Assembly (NCBI RefSeq): GCF_000189635.1
Contig: NW_002476336.1
Location: forward strand, 248,001 to 312,000
DNA: 64,000 bases
Source of the DNA: Tetrahymena thermophila SB210
Taxonomy: Eukaryota > Ciliophora > Oligohymenophorea > Hymenostomatida > Tetrahymenidae
Reading direction: 5' to 3'
A model generated the notes under the pieces. The model saw only the letters and a program-made list of their open reading frames with translations. It made no database searches and had not been told where the DNA came from. Made by a program: the position numbers and the translations under genes. Of this stretch, positions 36,876 to 48,710 are shown in pieces (the stretch's first letter is position 1; every line of letters starts with the position of its first letter).

Positions 36876-37297
36876 TTGGAGGTAATTAGATATGGTTTTT
36901 AACAGAAAGTATTGTATAGAAAAAAATAATAGATTAATTAAATATAATCAACATCAATAATAAAAAATATTAAAATAATTTATCTTGTATATCAAAAATT
37001 ATTTAACAAATCTAAAATATTTAATTTGAAATTATATTGTAAAAAGTAAAAATAAATCTTTATTTAGTAAATAAATAAATTTTTTTAAGCATTAGATCTA
37101 TCTTTATTCACTTATGATTTTATTTTTAAACACCATAAAAATAATTTTCTTTGAATAAATAGGGGTGCTTTATTTAAATAGTATATTAAATTATTTTCAT
37201 TAAGCTTAAATACATAACGTTAATAATAAAAGAAAATTAAATAGTAAAGAAATAAAAAATAATAATAACCAATAATTGTTTGGTATATATTTAATCT
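36876..37297. repeat. tandem direct repeat, unit A
   Basis: Begins TTGGAGGTAATTAGATAT and ends just after AACCAATAATTGTTTGGTA. It is highly similar along its length to the next 500 bp, sharing ACAGAAAGTATTGTATAGAA, TTATCTTGTATATCAAAAAT, AAGCATTAGATCTA and ATTTTCATTAAGCTTAAATA. It is non-coding on both strands. Confidence 0.85.
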
Positions 37298-37797
37298 TTG
37301 GAGGTAATTAGATATATTTTTAACAGAAAGTATTGTATAGAAAAAAATAATAGATATTTAAAATATAAACATCAATAATAAAAAATATTATAATAATTTA
37401 TCTTGTATATCAAAAATTTTTTACAAATCTAAAATATTTAATTTGAAATTATTAATGAAAAAAAATAACTATAAAATAAATATAATTGAAAAATAATTAT
37501 TAAAATTTGTAAAAATAAATATTTATTTAGTAATAAATAAATAATTTTTTTAAGCATTAGATCTAACTTTATTCACTTATGGTTATATTTTTAAACATAA
37601 AAATTGCCATAAAAATAATTTGCTTTGAATAAATAGGTGTGCTTTATTTAAATAGTATATTAAATTATTTTCATTAAGCTTAAATACATAACATTAATAA
37701 TAAAAGAAAATTAATCTGTAAGGAAATAAAATATAATTGGATACACAGCTTATTACTTTTATTAATAACCAATAATTGTTTGGTAAATATTTAATCA
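37298..37797. repeat. tandem direct repeat, unit B
   Basis: The second, head-to-tail copy of unit A, with small substitutions and indels, including an extra stretch near 37735-37755 before the shared AACCAATAATTGTTTGGTA end. No ORF and no transposon-like ends were found. Confidence 0.85.
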
Positions 37798-38257
37798 TTT
37801 TGGATATTTTAATTATTGAAGTAATCAAAATATTAATTACAAATTAGTGAAAATAGTGAAGTGTATAAAAAAATTAGTGGTTTTAAATGTCTTAAGAGTT
37901 TGAGATAAGATTATCAAATTAATAAAATTTCAATGGTATTTAAAAAATTAAAATTATTACTTCTCCAACAATTAATTGATAGATCGATCACTTATTTTGT
38001 ATGACTAATAATTACATATGAAATATTTATTTTTTTACTCATCAAGAGCATCAAGACTATGAATTAATAAATGCATGAATGAATAATAGACGTATAAAGA
38101 ATGTTACTAATATGCAAATAAGTGTAAATAAATGCAAATAAATGTAAAATGAAATTTAATATAGATAGATAGATTTGGTTACAAGAAATATTTCTATTTA
38201 AAGATATATATGTATGTTTGAGTTGAAAAGAATTATTTATTAAAAGGCTTTTTTTAT
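37798..38257. other. AT-rich intergenic region after the tandem repeat
   Basis: Nothing coding. Short TGCAAATAAATG-type repeats at about 38110-38150 only. Confidence 0.5.
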
Positions 38258-39538
38258 TCAATAATTTTATGGAGCATAAGATTTATATGTTGGGATGTAT
38301 GATTAAGAAATATTGGCAGTTGTGTCTACATGAGATTTGTTAAAGTTAGAATCATCAAGTATGTATCTACTTTAGCAATTTGGTTGAAATTCGTATTTTG
38401 CAGGAAGAGGCACGTTAGATATTTGAGAAGCATTTATCTAGCTCATAGAATTCTGGGCAGCCTTTTACTATTCTTAAATTTTAAGGAATGGAATAATAAA
38501 GTCTGGAGTATAGTCAAGTCTCTACCATTCATCATGGTATTAATCTCTTAATGCTTTGTAATTGTTTTAAGGATTTTCTTCATCAACTATTTCTTCGTAT
38601 TCAAAACCATCTCCTTTAACATATATTCTTTTAATGTAATCATTTTCATCATCTGAGTCATGAATTTAATTTAAGGAGTGTATATTGCTTTATGAAGTAC
38701 CTCTAGGAGTAGGATTTTATGAACTTGCTAAGTTTGCTCTGCTATTAGCAATGCCTGAATTTAATAAGTGTGAGTGAACAGGTAATTCATTATTGTAGGT
38801 AGTTGTGGTAATCTCAGTTACTCTTTTCTAAGATACGCCTCTAGTAGTAGGATAAAAAGATTAATTATAAGAATTAGTTTAAGGTAATTCATTTCTTGAA
38901 GAATAAACAGAAGCAGATCTAGGGTTTTAGTAGGTATTTCCAGCACTCAAATATTAGCTGTTGTTTATGCTAGGTACTTGATTATTAAAAGTTTCAAAGT
39001 TGTTTCTTCTAGAAATAGGTTATATAATAGATTAATTTCCATAAGATATCTGAGAAGAACCTAATCCACCACCAATGCTGATCTAGCTCTTTTTTAAGTT
39101 ATCATTATAGCCTCGAAGATCTTAAGATATGTTAAGGATTTATTAGTTAGCTCTTTTAAGTTGATCAATTAGATCAGAAGTTTACTAGGGTTGCTATAAA
39201 GAGTGTTGAATGTTAGGGTTTAAGAAGTTATTTGAGCGTTAATATTATTGTGGAGCATAAGAGTTAGTTAGCGAGGTTTAAGGAGTAATTTTCATAGTGG
39301 TTGTTGTGATAATTGTCTCAACTTCATTTTAGTCATCTTGTATATTTGAAATGCTTCCTGAAGGTGTGTAGAGATAGTTGTTAGCATAGCTTGGAGGAAC
39401 TTGGCTTGCGCTTCTCATTTTCTTTATACTATTAGCGATTTCTTCGTGTCTTTTAATTATTTCATTAACTTCTGGATTATTGCTTTGATAGCTATTACCT
39501 AAAACCTATGATTTTTGAGTGAAAGATGAATTGTACAT
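38258..39538 (-). CDS. Ser/Asn/Gln-rich protein of unknown function (426 aa)
   Basis: A single exon from ATG 39538 to TGA 38260-38258. It opens MYNSSFTQKSQVLGNSYQSN, followed by a short helical part (NEIIKRHEEIANSIKKMRSA). Two similar Thr-rich strands (VETIITTTTMKIT near residue 75, VTEITTTTYNNELP near residue 255) may be an internal repeat. An acidic segment (HDSDDENDYIKRIYVKGDGF then EYEEIVDEEN) precedes a C-terminal portion with YHDEWQRLDYTPDFIIPFLK that looks more ordered. No known domain. The codon pattern and unbroken length make it a solid gene. Tetranucleotide TGAT repeats lie about 50 bp upstream of the start. Confidence 0.8.
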
Positions 39539-40823
39539 TTTAGTGAAGGTTATTTAATTATTTAGATATTTGATGTGCTTGCTAATTTATTGATTGATTA
39601 ATTGATAGTGATTATACTCTAGTTAAAAGATTTTTAGCTGACTCTTTTTTGCGAATTTTAATTTTTTTTATAATTAAATTTTTACAATTAATTTAGAAAG
39701 TAGTTTTTAATTAAATGGATATGATTTATAGAATACCAAACATCACATCATTTATCTATAGCTTGCTAACCATCCTTATTTTATTTAGTTATTATGCTTC
39801 CTTTATTTTTTTTCAGTTTATGATTTAATCAGTAAAGTTTTACTTATGTAAAAAATTATAAATTTGTTTAATTTCCTTCTAATCATAATTTAGACCAAAG
39901 TAACAATCAACATATTGCAAGATAAAGTAAATCTATTAAAATATTTTACCATCAAATGATTTCGAACCTTTTTATTATAAGTTCGTGTAATTTTCTATTT
40001 TTGTATTATCCATTTTATTAATTTATTCTCCCTCCTGAATTTGTAAAAAATTGATTTGGTATGAATTTTATAGATAGATAGATTCTCTCTATTTTAATTA
40101 AATAAAGAATTCTCAAAAATTTACTATGCCTTAAAATAAGATATTTATTTTTTCAATTCTTTTAAATATTTTTCATTTATTTTCACTAATTTATGACAGG
40201 AGAATCAATAAACATAAATTAATTTGATAATAAAATATAATACATAATATAAACTCTAATCTAAAATATAATCAAATTTATAAATTTTTATGATTATTAC
40301 AATTATCAATATTATCAAAGCCTATATTTACTGTAGGTATATATTTTATATTTTGATTTGCTTAGTTTAGCTGGACTAAATTTTTCATTCAAAATGACAT
40401 TAATCTAAAACTAACATTTCGTTCCAGTAAGACAAATAGATTTTACAAAATAAACGTAAATTTAAAAAGTTCCTATTAATTAGAAGGATTTTCTCTAAAA
40501 AAATTGTGCTTTTTTATAAAAATGTTCTACAATTTATAAAAATAGTTTTCAGTAAAATATATGAATTGCTTATTTTTTATTAATTTATTAATTTTAACTA
40601 AAGCTTTTATTTGATACTGTTTCCAAATAATTAAAATTTATTATTTTAATATTTAATATCTTTAAAGCTATAATCAACATATGAAGTATAGCTTAAATAT
40701 TTTATTTTTTTTTTAAGTTAATTTTAAATTTTATGAGAAATTTTTTGTTAGTTGGTTTAGTTATAAATCTTAAAAAACAAACGACACTCATTTAGATTCT
40801 ATTTGAATCAATGAATGAATGAA
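39539..40823. other. AT-rich intergenic region
   Basis: No gene seen in about 1.3 kb. It leads into the tandem repeat at 40824. Confidence 0.5.
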
Positions 40824-40995
40824 AAATGAATAAATAAATATATTTTTAGAAAACTCTTTGGATTTATTAGAAATTTAGCTTAAAAATAAAAATATATTAA
40901 AATTCTTTTGTAAATTACAAATTTTACAAAATATAAAATGGAAAATTATTTCTAAGGTTACTAAAAACAACTTATTTAGTATTTAGAATAATGTT
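40824..40995. repeat. 172-bp tandem repeat, unit 1
   Basis: Starts AATGAATAAATAAATATATT and includes TTCTTTTGTAAATTACAAAT, ATGGAAAATTATTTCTAAGG and CAACTTATTTAGTATTTAGA. The adjacent unit matches in order with a few indels. Non-coding. Confidence 0.8.
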
Positions 40996-41167
40996 AAATG
41001 AATAAATGGATAAATAAATATATTTATTTTTAGAAAACTCTTTTTTAGCTTAAATAAAAATATATTTCTTTAAAATTCTTTTGTAAATTACAAATTTTAT
41101 AAAATATAAAATGGAAAATTATTTTTAAGGTTACAAAAAACAACTTATTTAGTATTTAGAATAATGT
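40996..41167. repeat. 172-bp tandem repeat, unit 2
   Basis: The head-to-tail copy of unit 1. It ends with the same CAACTTATTTAGTATTTAGA and ATAATGTTA sequence. Confidence 0.8.
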
Positions 41168-41319
41168 TAGTAAAAAAAACAAAATTCTAATTATTAAAAT
41201 TTTAAAATTGACTTGTCTTTAATTATAATAAAAAATATATTTTGGAGGATTTTTGAGAACTGAAATTATTTTTTAATTATTATTGATTATATTAATTGAT
41301 TAAATTTGAGAATAATTCT

Positions 41320-44262
41320 TCAAAAGAATCTTTGATTTTGTAGTAATTATTCTCTTTCATAAAGTAGTTTACTTTACTTTTCTAAAAGCTATTAGGCTCT
41401 CTTCCAAACATACTCTTCTTTTTCTGCTTTTTTTAGCTCTTCTATTTATTATTCTCTGACTTTTCTCTTTTCTTTTACGTTTTCAACAAACTCTATGTGC
41501 TCTTGTTTTTTTTTATCAATGGCTTATTTTTTCAACACTTATTTAAATGAAATCTCACTTTTCTAAAACATTTTATTTGAGAAATCAAAATAAATGAGTT
41601 GATAAATGACTTAAAATATTAATAATCATACAGTTTTTTCAATTTCTTCAGAAATCATTGATTTATTTCTTTATTTCTACTGACTTTTTTCTATCATCCT
41701 AATTTCTGTGGAGTTGTTAATTCTTTCTCTTTTACTCTCTCTATTCTTAAGATTGCTGACTCTATTTATCTACTGCTATTATTAACCCTAAATTTATGAT
41801 AAAATTTATAAAACTAATTCATTAAAAATGTTTAAATATACAAACTATTTATATCTGTAGAAGTCATCTAAATCTCTCTATTATTCTTTTTCCAAAGCTT
41901 TCTTTTTTATTTATCTCTCTTCTAGCCATTTATGTTATTTCTCTTTCGCTTTAAGAGTATTTATATCCTTTTAAACTTACAAAATTTGATTTGACCATTC
42001 TTGAAAATTAATTCCATATTATTGCTGAATCAAATTTTCTTATTCTAGAACTGACTTTTATAGATAAGAGTTTATTTGTATCCCATCTTTTATTTTTTGT
42101 TCTCTTTTTTACAAATATTCTTATGTTTTTTTCTGATTCAATTATAGTTTTTTCTAATCAAAGTTTATGATGTTATTATTTTTTAGAATCTTTTTAAATA
42201 AAAATATTTTTTAATTAAATTTAAAATTAAAAATTATGTTTAACTTCAAATAAAGATTTAATTGAATATATAAACTTCAAGAAGAAACCATATTCGATAT
42301 CATCTAGAAGTTTATCTTCTTAGCAAACTATGTTTTCGACTTCTTAGAAGCTTTCTTCAAATTCCTAAATTAAATCTTTTAATTTTGCATTAAATTTAAC
42401 TAGTTTAATCTGATAAATTTACATGGATTGTATGTCTATTTCTCAATCAAATTTGGTAATTTTTGTACTGAATTGAATATAATTCCTGATTTAGTCAAAA
42501 GATTATTGCAAAATTCCCACGTTTTATCCTTTATATATACAATAATTATTCACTAAAAATAAAAGAAATTAAAATTAATACCTCTAACTTTTGATTAACT
42601 ACAGGTATGAATTCAAAAAAGTTAGCCAAAAATGAAAAAAAGGCTAAAAATAGGCTAGTCTTAAGATTAGATTCTTTTGTGAATTTTTGTTCCTGAATTA
42701 TTAAAATAAGCTTTAAATTTTTCTTACATTTTAATTTTAAAACTTACATTTAATGTTTTTATATTAATTTAGTTGACAAGCTCTAAAAGTATTTAATAGT
42801 GAAATGAATAATTAAATATTTGTTCATCATTAGAAAGCTTCTTGAAAATGGTTTAATCTATGTTTGTAAGTTTAAAGCAAGCTTCAGCTTATGACGACAA
42901 ACCTTTCAGTTGATCTTTCTTATATTGATCTTTTAAGTTATTTTCAGACAAACTATTATTTAAAGTTTAATCCTATTTATTTTTGGAATTTATTTCATTT
43001 TTATGTAAAGTTGTTGATGGTTTTTTATCTTTTATTCTGTTTACCACAATTTGAGCTTCGTTATTTAAAAATTCTTAAAGTTTTGTCTCAAGTTTAGAGT
43101 TTACAATACCATTGCTTTAAGTTAATAAAATTTCAAAATCAATTAAAAAATTTTGCATAAAATCTAATTCTTAGTTACTAACAACATAATTATTTTTTTT
43201 AGAATTTTCTTGATCATAACAATTTTAGTTCATTAGTAATGAATCGACTTTATTTTAAAATTTTATTTTTTCATTTTCGAACCATTGAATTAAAGTATTT
43301 TTAAGGATTGAAGAGTTAGAAGTTTCATCTAGAAAATAGAAACAAGAAGGAGTTATTAAACTTTATCTATATTAATTTTATTAGCTTTCTTTTATTTGAC
43401 TTACTTTTTTTGTAGATGATTACTAAGATTTTAAGTAATTATTACTGTGTTTATTTTACTTTGAGCTGGAATTTAATGTTTTTTTACTTTGATTTTACAA
43501 GTTTTGATTATATTCTAACTAAATTTCATTTTCTTTGTACGATTTATTAGCTTACTTAATTTTTTTATTTTAATTAGGTGATAATTAAATTGGGTTTTAT
43601 ATACTGCTTTTTAAATTTTCAAGTGAGTGCTTGACTGAATTAGACTAAAGCATAGAGTTCAACAAAGAACTGTTTTAACATTATTATTTATTTTACAGTT
43701 TTGACACTGATTACTTTTAATCAGTCTTGGTTTATTAATCTGAATTATGATCTAATATTTCATCTTAAGATTATTTTTTACTTCTTGATCTTTTAGATTG
43801 TGGAGAGGAGCTCTTATCACTTTTAAATTTAAAGCTTGTATAAAATTGTTAGGGATTATTTCTTGATTTAAATTTCTCAAAACTAAACCCTGATGAATAA
43901 AAATAAGGTTCTTTAAGTAAGTTTTTAGGAGATAACTCTTCTCTTCTATTTACATAAGCAATTTATTTTTCATCACTAGATTAGGGTTATATTAAACTGT
44001 TAACTTATTTTTATTGAACTTCTTATAAACTGTTAAAACTAATTCTTTTTGATACATTCTACTAAACTGCTTCAAAATAATTTTGTAATTACTAATGACT
44101 TACATTTCCTTAAATTTATTTACCATTATTTGACTATTTTTAACTATAATTTTTAGGTGTTAATTACTCAGACTAGCTTTATATTTTATTTTAATAAAAA
44201 TAATTAAGAACATTAAATTTAGATAAATTATATATAAAAAATAAACATATTTTCATTTTCAT
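41320..44262 (-). CDS. long Gln/Ser/Asn-rich protein with C-terminal coiled coils (about 875 aa)
   Basis: Exons, high to low: 44262-42748, 42710-42582, 42528-42423, 42375-42245, 42189-41842, 41787-41632 and 41562-41320; all phases close. The N-terminal 350 residues are low-complexity (SSDEKQ, SSPQSKRSRSKKQ, QNSSLLNSMLQSNSVKHSLE). A more ordered helical middle follows (FENEKIKFQNKVDSLLMNQN, QTIFKKLSNDEQIFNYSFHY, FLAFFSFLANFFEFIPVVNQ). The last 250 residues are strong coiled coil (EKEQQRDLDDFYRYKQF, VREQQIEELKKAEKEEYVWK, LLEKQSKLLYEREQLLQNQR). No family recognised; a cytoskeletal or basal-body component would be a typical role. The first 40 codons are hydrophobic and AT-rich, so the true start may differ. 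Confidence 0.8.
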
Positions 44263-44320
44263 ATGATTACTATTCTAAACCTTGATTTTTCAATAGTTAA
44301 TTAGTCATATTTCTTGAAAA

Positions 44321-44872
44321 TCAAAAAACAATAAAAATGAATTTTAGAAAAAATTACTCTAATTTCTTTGAAGTGAACCCATTGCATTTATCACTTTGAT
44401 ATGAATTTACTGAATCAAACATTTTATTATTTTTTTTTTATTTTCCTGTTTTGTATTGATAGAAGGTAATACACGACTATGCTTATTGTGAACTCTCCAT
44501 ACTAGTAGGAGAATTCATATCATATCCCTTCATAAAAGTATCTGAATTTTTTTTTTAAGATGACTATTGTTTAACATCTTTGTATTTTCCAATAATTATT
44601 TGAGTATTATCTTGCAGTTTCTCTAAGGTTCTTTTCTCTTCATTGCTTAAATATTTCTAGTAATCTAAATCGATATTAATGTTGCTTAGTGAATCATCTT
44701 CTTTATTAACCCCTTCAGCTATTACATTATGATCTTTTTCTATCTAATCTAGAGATTTTTATTCATCTTTTTAAATCAAAGCTTAGTGATCTTAGATTTC
44801 GCATTAGTTATCTTATAAATTTAAGTTTTCTTAAATAGCCTTTTCAGTTTATTCACAATTTTATCCAGACAT
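44321..44872 (-). CDS. small hydrophilic protein of unknown function (183 aa)
   Basis: A single exon from ATG 44872 to TGA 44323-44321. It is acidic and Gln-rich at the N-terminus (MSGQNCEQTEKAIQENL), with an ordered-looking helix near residues 75-100 (LDYQKYLSNEEKRTLEKLQD then NTQIIIGKYKDV). A Ser/Lys-rich tail contains YDMNSPTSMESS. A (CAAA)n tract precedes the start by about 15-30 bp in the transcript sense. No domain. Plausible from its composition and unbroken frame. Confidence 0.65.
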
Positions 44873-45606
44873 TTTGCTCAAATTTAATAATTTAAAGATT
44901 TGTTTGTTTGTTATTAGTTCAGTTAAATTTCAAAATTTCTAAGCTACTAAATTTTGAAAATTCCTATACAAACAATGATATGAGTACTTTTTATGCTCCT
45001 ATATTAAAATTTTGCCAATTAAATTTTCCATATACTTTTGTAATTAATGTTAATCAAAAACATAAAACTTAATTTATTTTCTAAATTCTATTGTCTGGTT
45101 AAAAAGTTTGGAATAGTCAGTTGCTTTAAAAATAAAAATAAATAATAATATTATTATATTCTATCATATTATGTGTGTGTGTATAGAGAGGGTACCTCTT
45201 ATTTTTAAATAAAAATTACATCGTTTTTTTTAGCATTCCTTAATTATATGGTAAAATAAATTTTTGATTTATTCAATATTCCATACTTATTGAGCGTGAA
45301 GATAGATAGAAATAGAAATATTTTTATTATATAAAAGAAGATATAAAATGTTAGTAAAATTAAATAAAAAATAAATTTATTTTACAAAAAATAATTTAAA
45401 AATTTTTTAATTTCTGAATGGAGTATATATGTATGAATGTTATCAAATTTATCTTCATAAAAGATATAAAGTAAATTAAATTAAAAAATATAATTTTACC
45501 AACACATGCTTACTTACTTATTCCTACTTTCATTGCAAGATATTAATTAATATTTTTAATTAAATTAATTTGAGAAATTTTTATTTTTTAGCTTTAATAA
45601 AAAGAA
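44873..45606. other. region between divergent genes
   Basis: Contains the leader of the minus-strand gene, a short GT-rich run at about 45172-45182 and otherwise AT-rich DNA. Confidence 0.5.
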
Positions 45607-46557
45607 ATGGAAGCTGCTTAAAACGATAATAGTATATAAGAGGAATAAAAGGTTTAGCTATTATAATAATAATAGTAAAATGAATTATAGGATTTGGAAA
45701 AACTGAACATTAATAATGGATAAAACTCTAATTAAGAGTTAGATTAAAATAAGGAATCATAAAATAGCTAAATGAATAATTCTTAAGCAGAAAGCAAGCC
45801 TCAATAAAAAAAGAAAAAACCAAAGCAAGAACCTCCAAAAGTTGTACTTCCAAGCTTTAAAATTTTGGTTTTACACGGATTTTAACAATATTATGAAAGA
45901 ATAGAAGAAAGGATATAACCTTGGATTAAATTTTTTTCTAAAAATTATGAAATTCGTGATGTGCTATTACCAGTTGCTCCAAATAAAACACTTCCAAATG
46001 ATCCAGAAGATCCTTTCAGATGCTGGTTAGCTTTAAATAGAGATGATCCTTTAGATTTTGATGGAAGATGGGTTTTAACTGAAGCCCATTATCATTTTTA
46101 TGATGAATCTGAAGAACATCTCCTTGAAGTAGTTGAAAAAAATCCAGATATTGATATTATTATTAACTTTTCGTAAGGAAGTCTTATGGGCAGTCTTTTT
46201 TATGCAAAAAACAGAGATAAAAATATTTTTAAAAGTTTGAAAATGATAATAAACATATGTGGAGTTGGTTTACCTAAAGTAATTAATGAAAATTTGAAGT
46301 TTGTTAATGATTTATATGAAGAAAAAGAACAAATTGAAGTTCCAACATTATTTTTAGTTGGAGAAAAAGACCAAGTTGTTCCCTTTGACAGGACATAAGC
46401 ATTAATGAAGTGGTATAAAAATAAACAAATTTTAAAATTTGATGGTCCTCATTGTATTCCAAAACAAAAAGTTTATTTAGAATAAGTCAAAAAGTTTATA
46501 GATGAAACATATTAAGCACATAAAGAAAAATAAAATGAAAAGGAGTAGTAAAACTGA
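45607..46557 (+). CDS. alpha/beta serine hydrolase, FSH1 family (316 aa)
   Basis: Intronless, from ATG 45607 to TGA 46555-46557. A Gln/Asn-rich lead of about 75 residues ends in a Lys/Pro patch (KKKKPKQEPPKVVLPS). The hydrolase follows: FKILVLHGFQQYYERIEERI (first strand and oxyanion His-Gly), PEDPFRCWLALNRDDPLDFD, the nucleophile elbow FSQGSLMGSL, VPTLFLVGEKDQVVPF carrying the acid, and FDGPHCIPK carrying the histidine. The Ser-Asp-His triad is therefore present. The usual GxSxG elbow reads N-F-S-Q-G-S, close to the GFSQG form of FSH1 and OVCA2-type hydrolases. Members are small esterases or thioesterases; the substrate is unknown. Confidence 0.9.
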
Positions 46558-46860
46558 TATAAAATATGATAAATATATTTCTTAAAAGCAAACAAAAACT
46601 ATTGTTTTTAATAGCTTCAAATATTAAAAAAATTGTTTGTTTTCCCTTTTATGAAATATTTTTTGTTTAACAGCTCTTATCTAAAGTTTTTTATTTTTTG
46701 AATAAATTTTATAAAATAAAACAAAAACGATTTTATAGATTAGAATTAAAAAAATATTAATTGTAATTTGTCATAATTTTAATAATAGCATTCCTATATT
46801 TATATTGATAAAAATATGTACTATTTTTAAGAAATTCTATATTACTTTGGTTGCTCTGCA
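46558..46860. other. short intergenic region between convergent genes
   Basis: AT-rich 3' flanks only. Confidence 0.5.
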
Positions 46861-47355
46861 TCATACAGGCTTGTTTTTTATGCTTTGTTTATTTATAAGA
46901 TTATTTTTATTTGCTTTTTATTTGTTTAAATTCTGCTCAGTATTTTTACTTTACTTTAGCTCTCCTTTATCAGATTAACATCTTAAACACTGGGAAGTAG
47001 AATTTAAATTTACTAGTTTACAGACTTTGCAATGCCATTTATCTTAACCTATAACTAAGCCTCCTATTTTTAATCCATGCCTTGCTACACTCATAAACTT
47101 TGGCTTCTCTATATTTTTTATTCCCTCAGTGTTTTAAGAATTTCTATGGTTTTATCTTCTATCTTAGATTTATGGATTAGAAGATTTTAATGAATCGTCA
47201 ACTTTATTTAAATTTTGCTTCTTAGGTTTAAGAACTTAGTATGCGTTACCTCCAGAATTATGGTCAAAAGCATAATCTGAAAGTTTATGTATAACAGGCT
47301 TTTGATCTATATTTGAATTGGGATTTTTTTTTACCATTCTATTACCAGATATCAT
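46861..47355 (-). CDS. small protein with one RanBP2-type zinc finger (164 aa)
   Basis: A single exon from ATG 47355 to TGA 46863-46861. The one recognisable domain is at about residues 114-135: DKWHCKVCKLVNLNSTSQCL followed by RCQSDK, matching W-x-C-x2-C-x3-N-x6-C-x2-C. Zinc fingers of this type bind ubiquitin or single-stranded RNA (GGU motifs). The N-terminal part is basic and contains PVIHKLSDYAFDHNSGGNAY. Just before the finger, FMSVARHGLKIGGLVIGQ is hydrophobic. The C-terminus is Lys/Asn/Gln-rich. The ligand cannot be told from the sequence. Confidence 0.85.
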
Positions 47356-47673
47356 TTTTTTTTATCTTAAAAGTAAAAATTTGTATTTATATATTGTTTT
47401 AAGCTTTAATTGATTTGAATTATTAGTTTAAGTTAAGATTGTAGTATTTACAAATTATAAAAATTAAAATATTCTGACAATTTCTTTTTAAACAAGATTG
47501 TTCTATATAAAAAATTATAAATAATAATTATTAATTTACCTCTTTACTATTAATTTAAAAAAATATTCTAATACCAACATTAATTAATATACAATAACCA
47601 TGCATTCTTTTTTTTAAATTATTTTATTATTTTTTTATACATATATTTTTAAGAAGTTAGATGAAGAGGATTT
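47356..47673. other. short AT-rich intergenic region
   Basis: Separates two minus-strand genes. Nothing seen. Confidence 0.5.
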
Positions 47674-48558
47674 TCAAACAAAACCTCCACCAAATCCACC
47701 TCCAAATCCGCCACCAAATCCACCACCAAAGCCTCCTCCGAAACCACCACCGAATGGTCCCCCAATAGGCCCTCTATTTCCTCCTCTATTTGGTCCTTAA
47801 TTGTTGTTAGGGAAGAAATCAGGCTGAATGTCATCTGGAATTCCTGATATTCCATTAGGACCATAAGGATCAAATCTAGGTTATTAGTTTCTTCCATATG
47901 GATTTGTAAAAGGATTATTGCCTTATCCTCCTCCGATTGTAAAAGGATTACCAAAATTAGGATGTAAATCATTTCTACCATAATCTCTCATCGGATCAAT
48001 AAACCCTTATTATTAGCTTTGAGAATTTTAAGGATAATTTAAAGGGTATTACTAAGATGTATTTTAATTCCTAGAGTAAGAAGAAGACGAATAAGACGAT
48101 GTATTTTCTTGCTTTTTTTACTACTATCCAACAATTTTATCTAAAATCTCTTTTTGGTATATTTCAAATATTTTATTATTTTTATCGATCTGTTCAACAT
48201 TAAAATCGCTTAGTTGAAGAGTAACTGAATATAGCTTTGAAGAATCACTAAGAGAGACAGTATTGACATTCAAAACGCCTTCATCAAAAATTAATTTAAA
48301 AATATAAACTATTTTATCTTAAGAGTTTTTATATTTAAAAGAGTAGACTCCTTCATCGCTAATATTCCAATTTTCTGGTAAAATTTAGCTCTCTTCAGGA
48401 TCTTCTTCATTTAATCCAACACAATCCAAATTATTAGTTGTATTGAATGCATGAATAAGCAATAGCTGTCTCAACTAAACATTTTATTGATCAAATTTCC
48501 CTTCACTTAAAAATATAAGTTCCTAATATTTTTCTACTATTTTATTGATTTGCTCCAT
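47674..48558 (-). CDS. PI31-like proteasome regulator with GGGF-repeat tail (294 aa)
   Basis: A single exon from ATG 48558 to TGA 47676-47674. The N-terminal half has the FP-domain pattern (LLLIHAFNTTNNLDCVGLNE, YKNSQDKIVYIFKLIFDEGV, LYSVTLQLSDFNVEQI). The C-terminal part carries the PI31 signature RFDPYGPNGISGIPDDIQPD, within a Pro/Gly/Asn-rich region (DYGRNDLHPNFGNPF). PI31 (PSMF1) binds the 20S proteasome and affects its assembly, transport and activity. The protein ends in six GGGF-type repeats and a final V. The C-terminal HbYX tail that other PI31 proteins insert into the proteasome is not evident, so its contact with the 20S may differ. The 5' end of this gene is duplicated upstream. 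Confidence 0.85.
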
Positions 48559-48710
48559 CTTTTTTTTTATTTTTAAAATTATTAAATAATTTCTAATTAT
48601 AGTTTGAAAATTAAAAGATTTATTGATAATATTAATAGTTGTTATAGATGCTCTGATCTAATTTTTTTCTTTATTTTTAAGCTTAAAAATAGAAGAATTA
48701 TAGATTCATT
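48494..48710. repeat. duplicated segment, parent copy over the PI31 5' end
   Basis: Includes the first 20 or so codons of the PI31-like gene and about 150 bp of its 5' flank. It is matched in order by 48854-49080. Confidence 0.75.

Noticed and set aside
38330..38551. A plus-strand ORF inside the minus-strand gene at 38258-39538.
   Set aside because: It is the antisense shadow of a well-supported frame.
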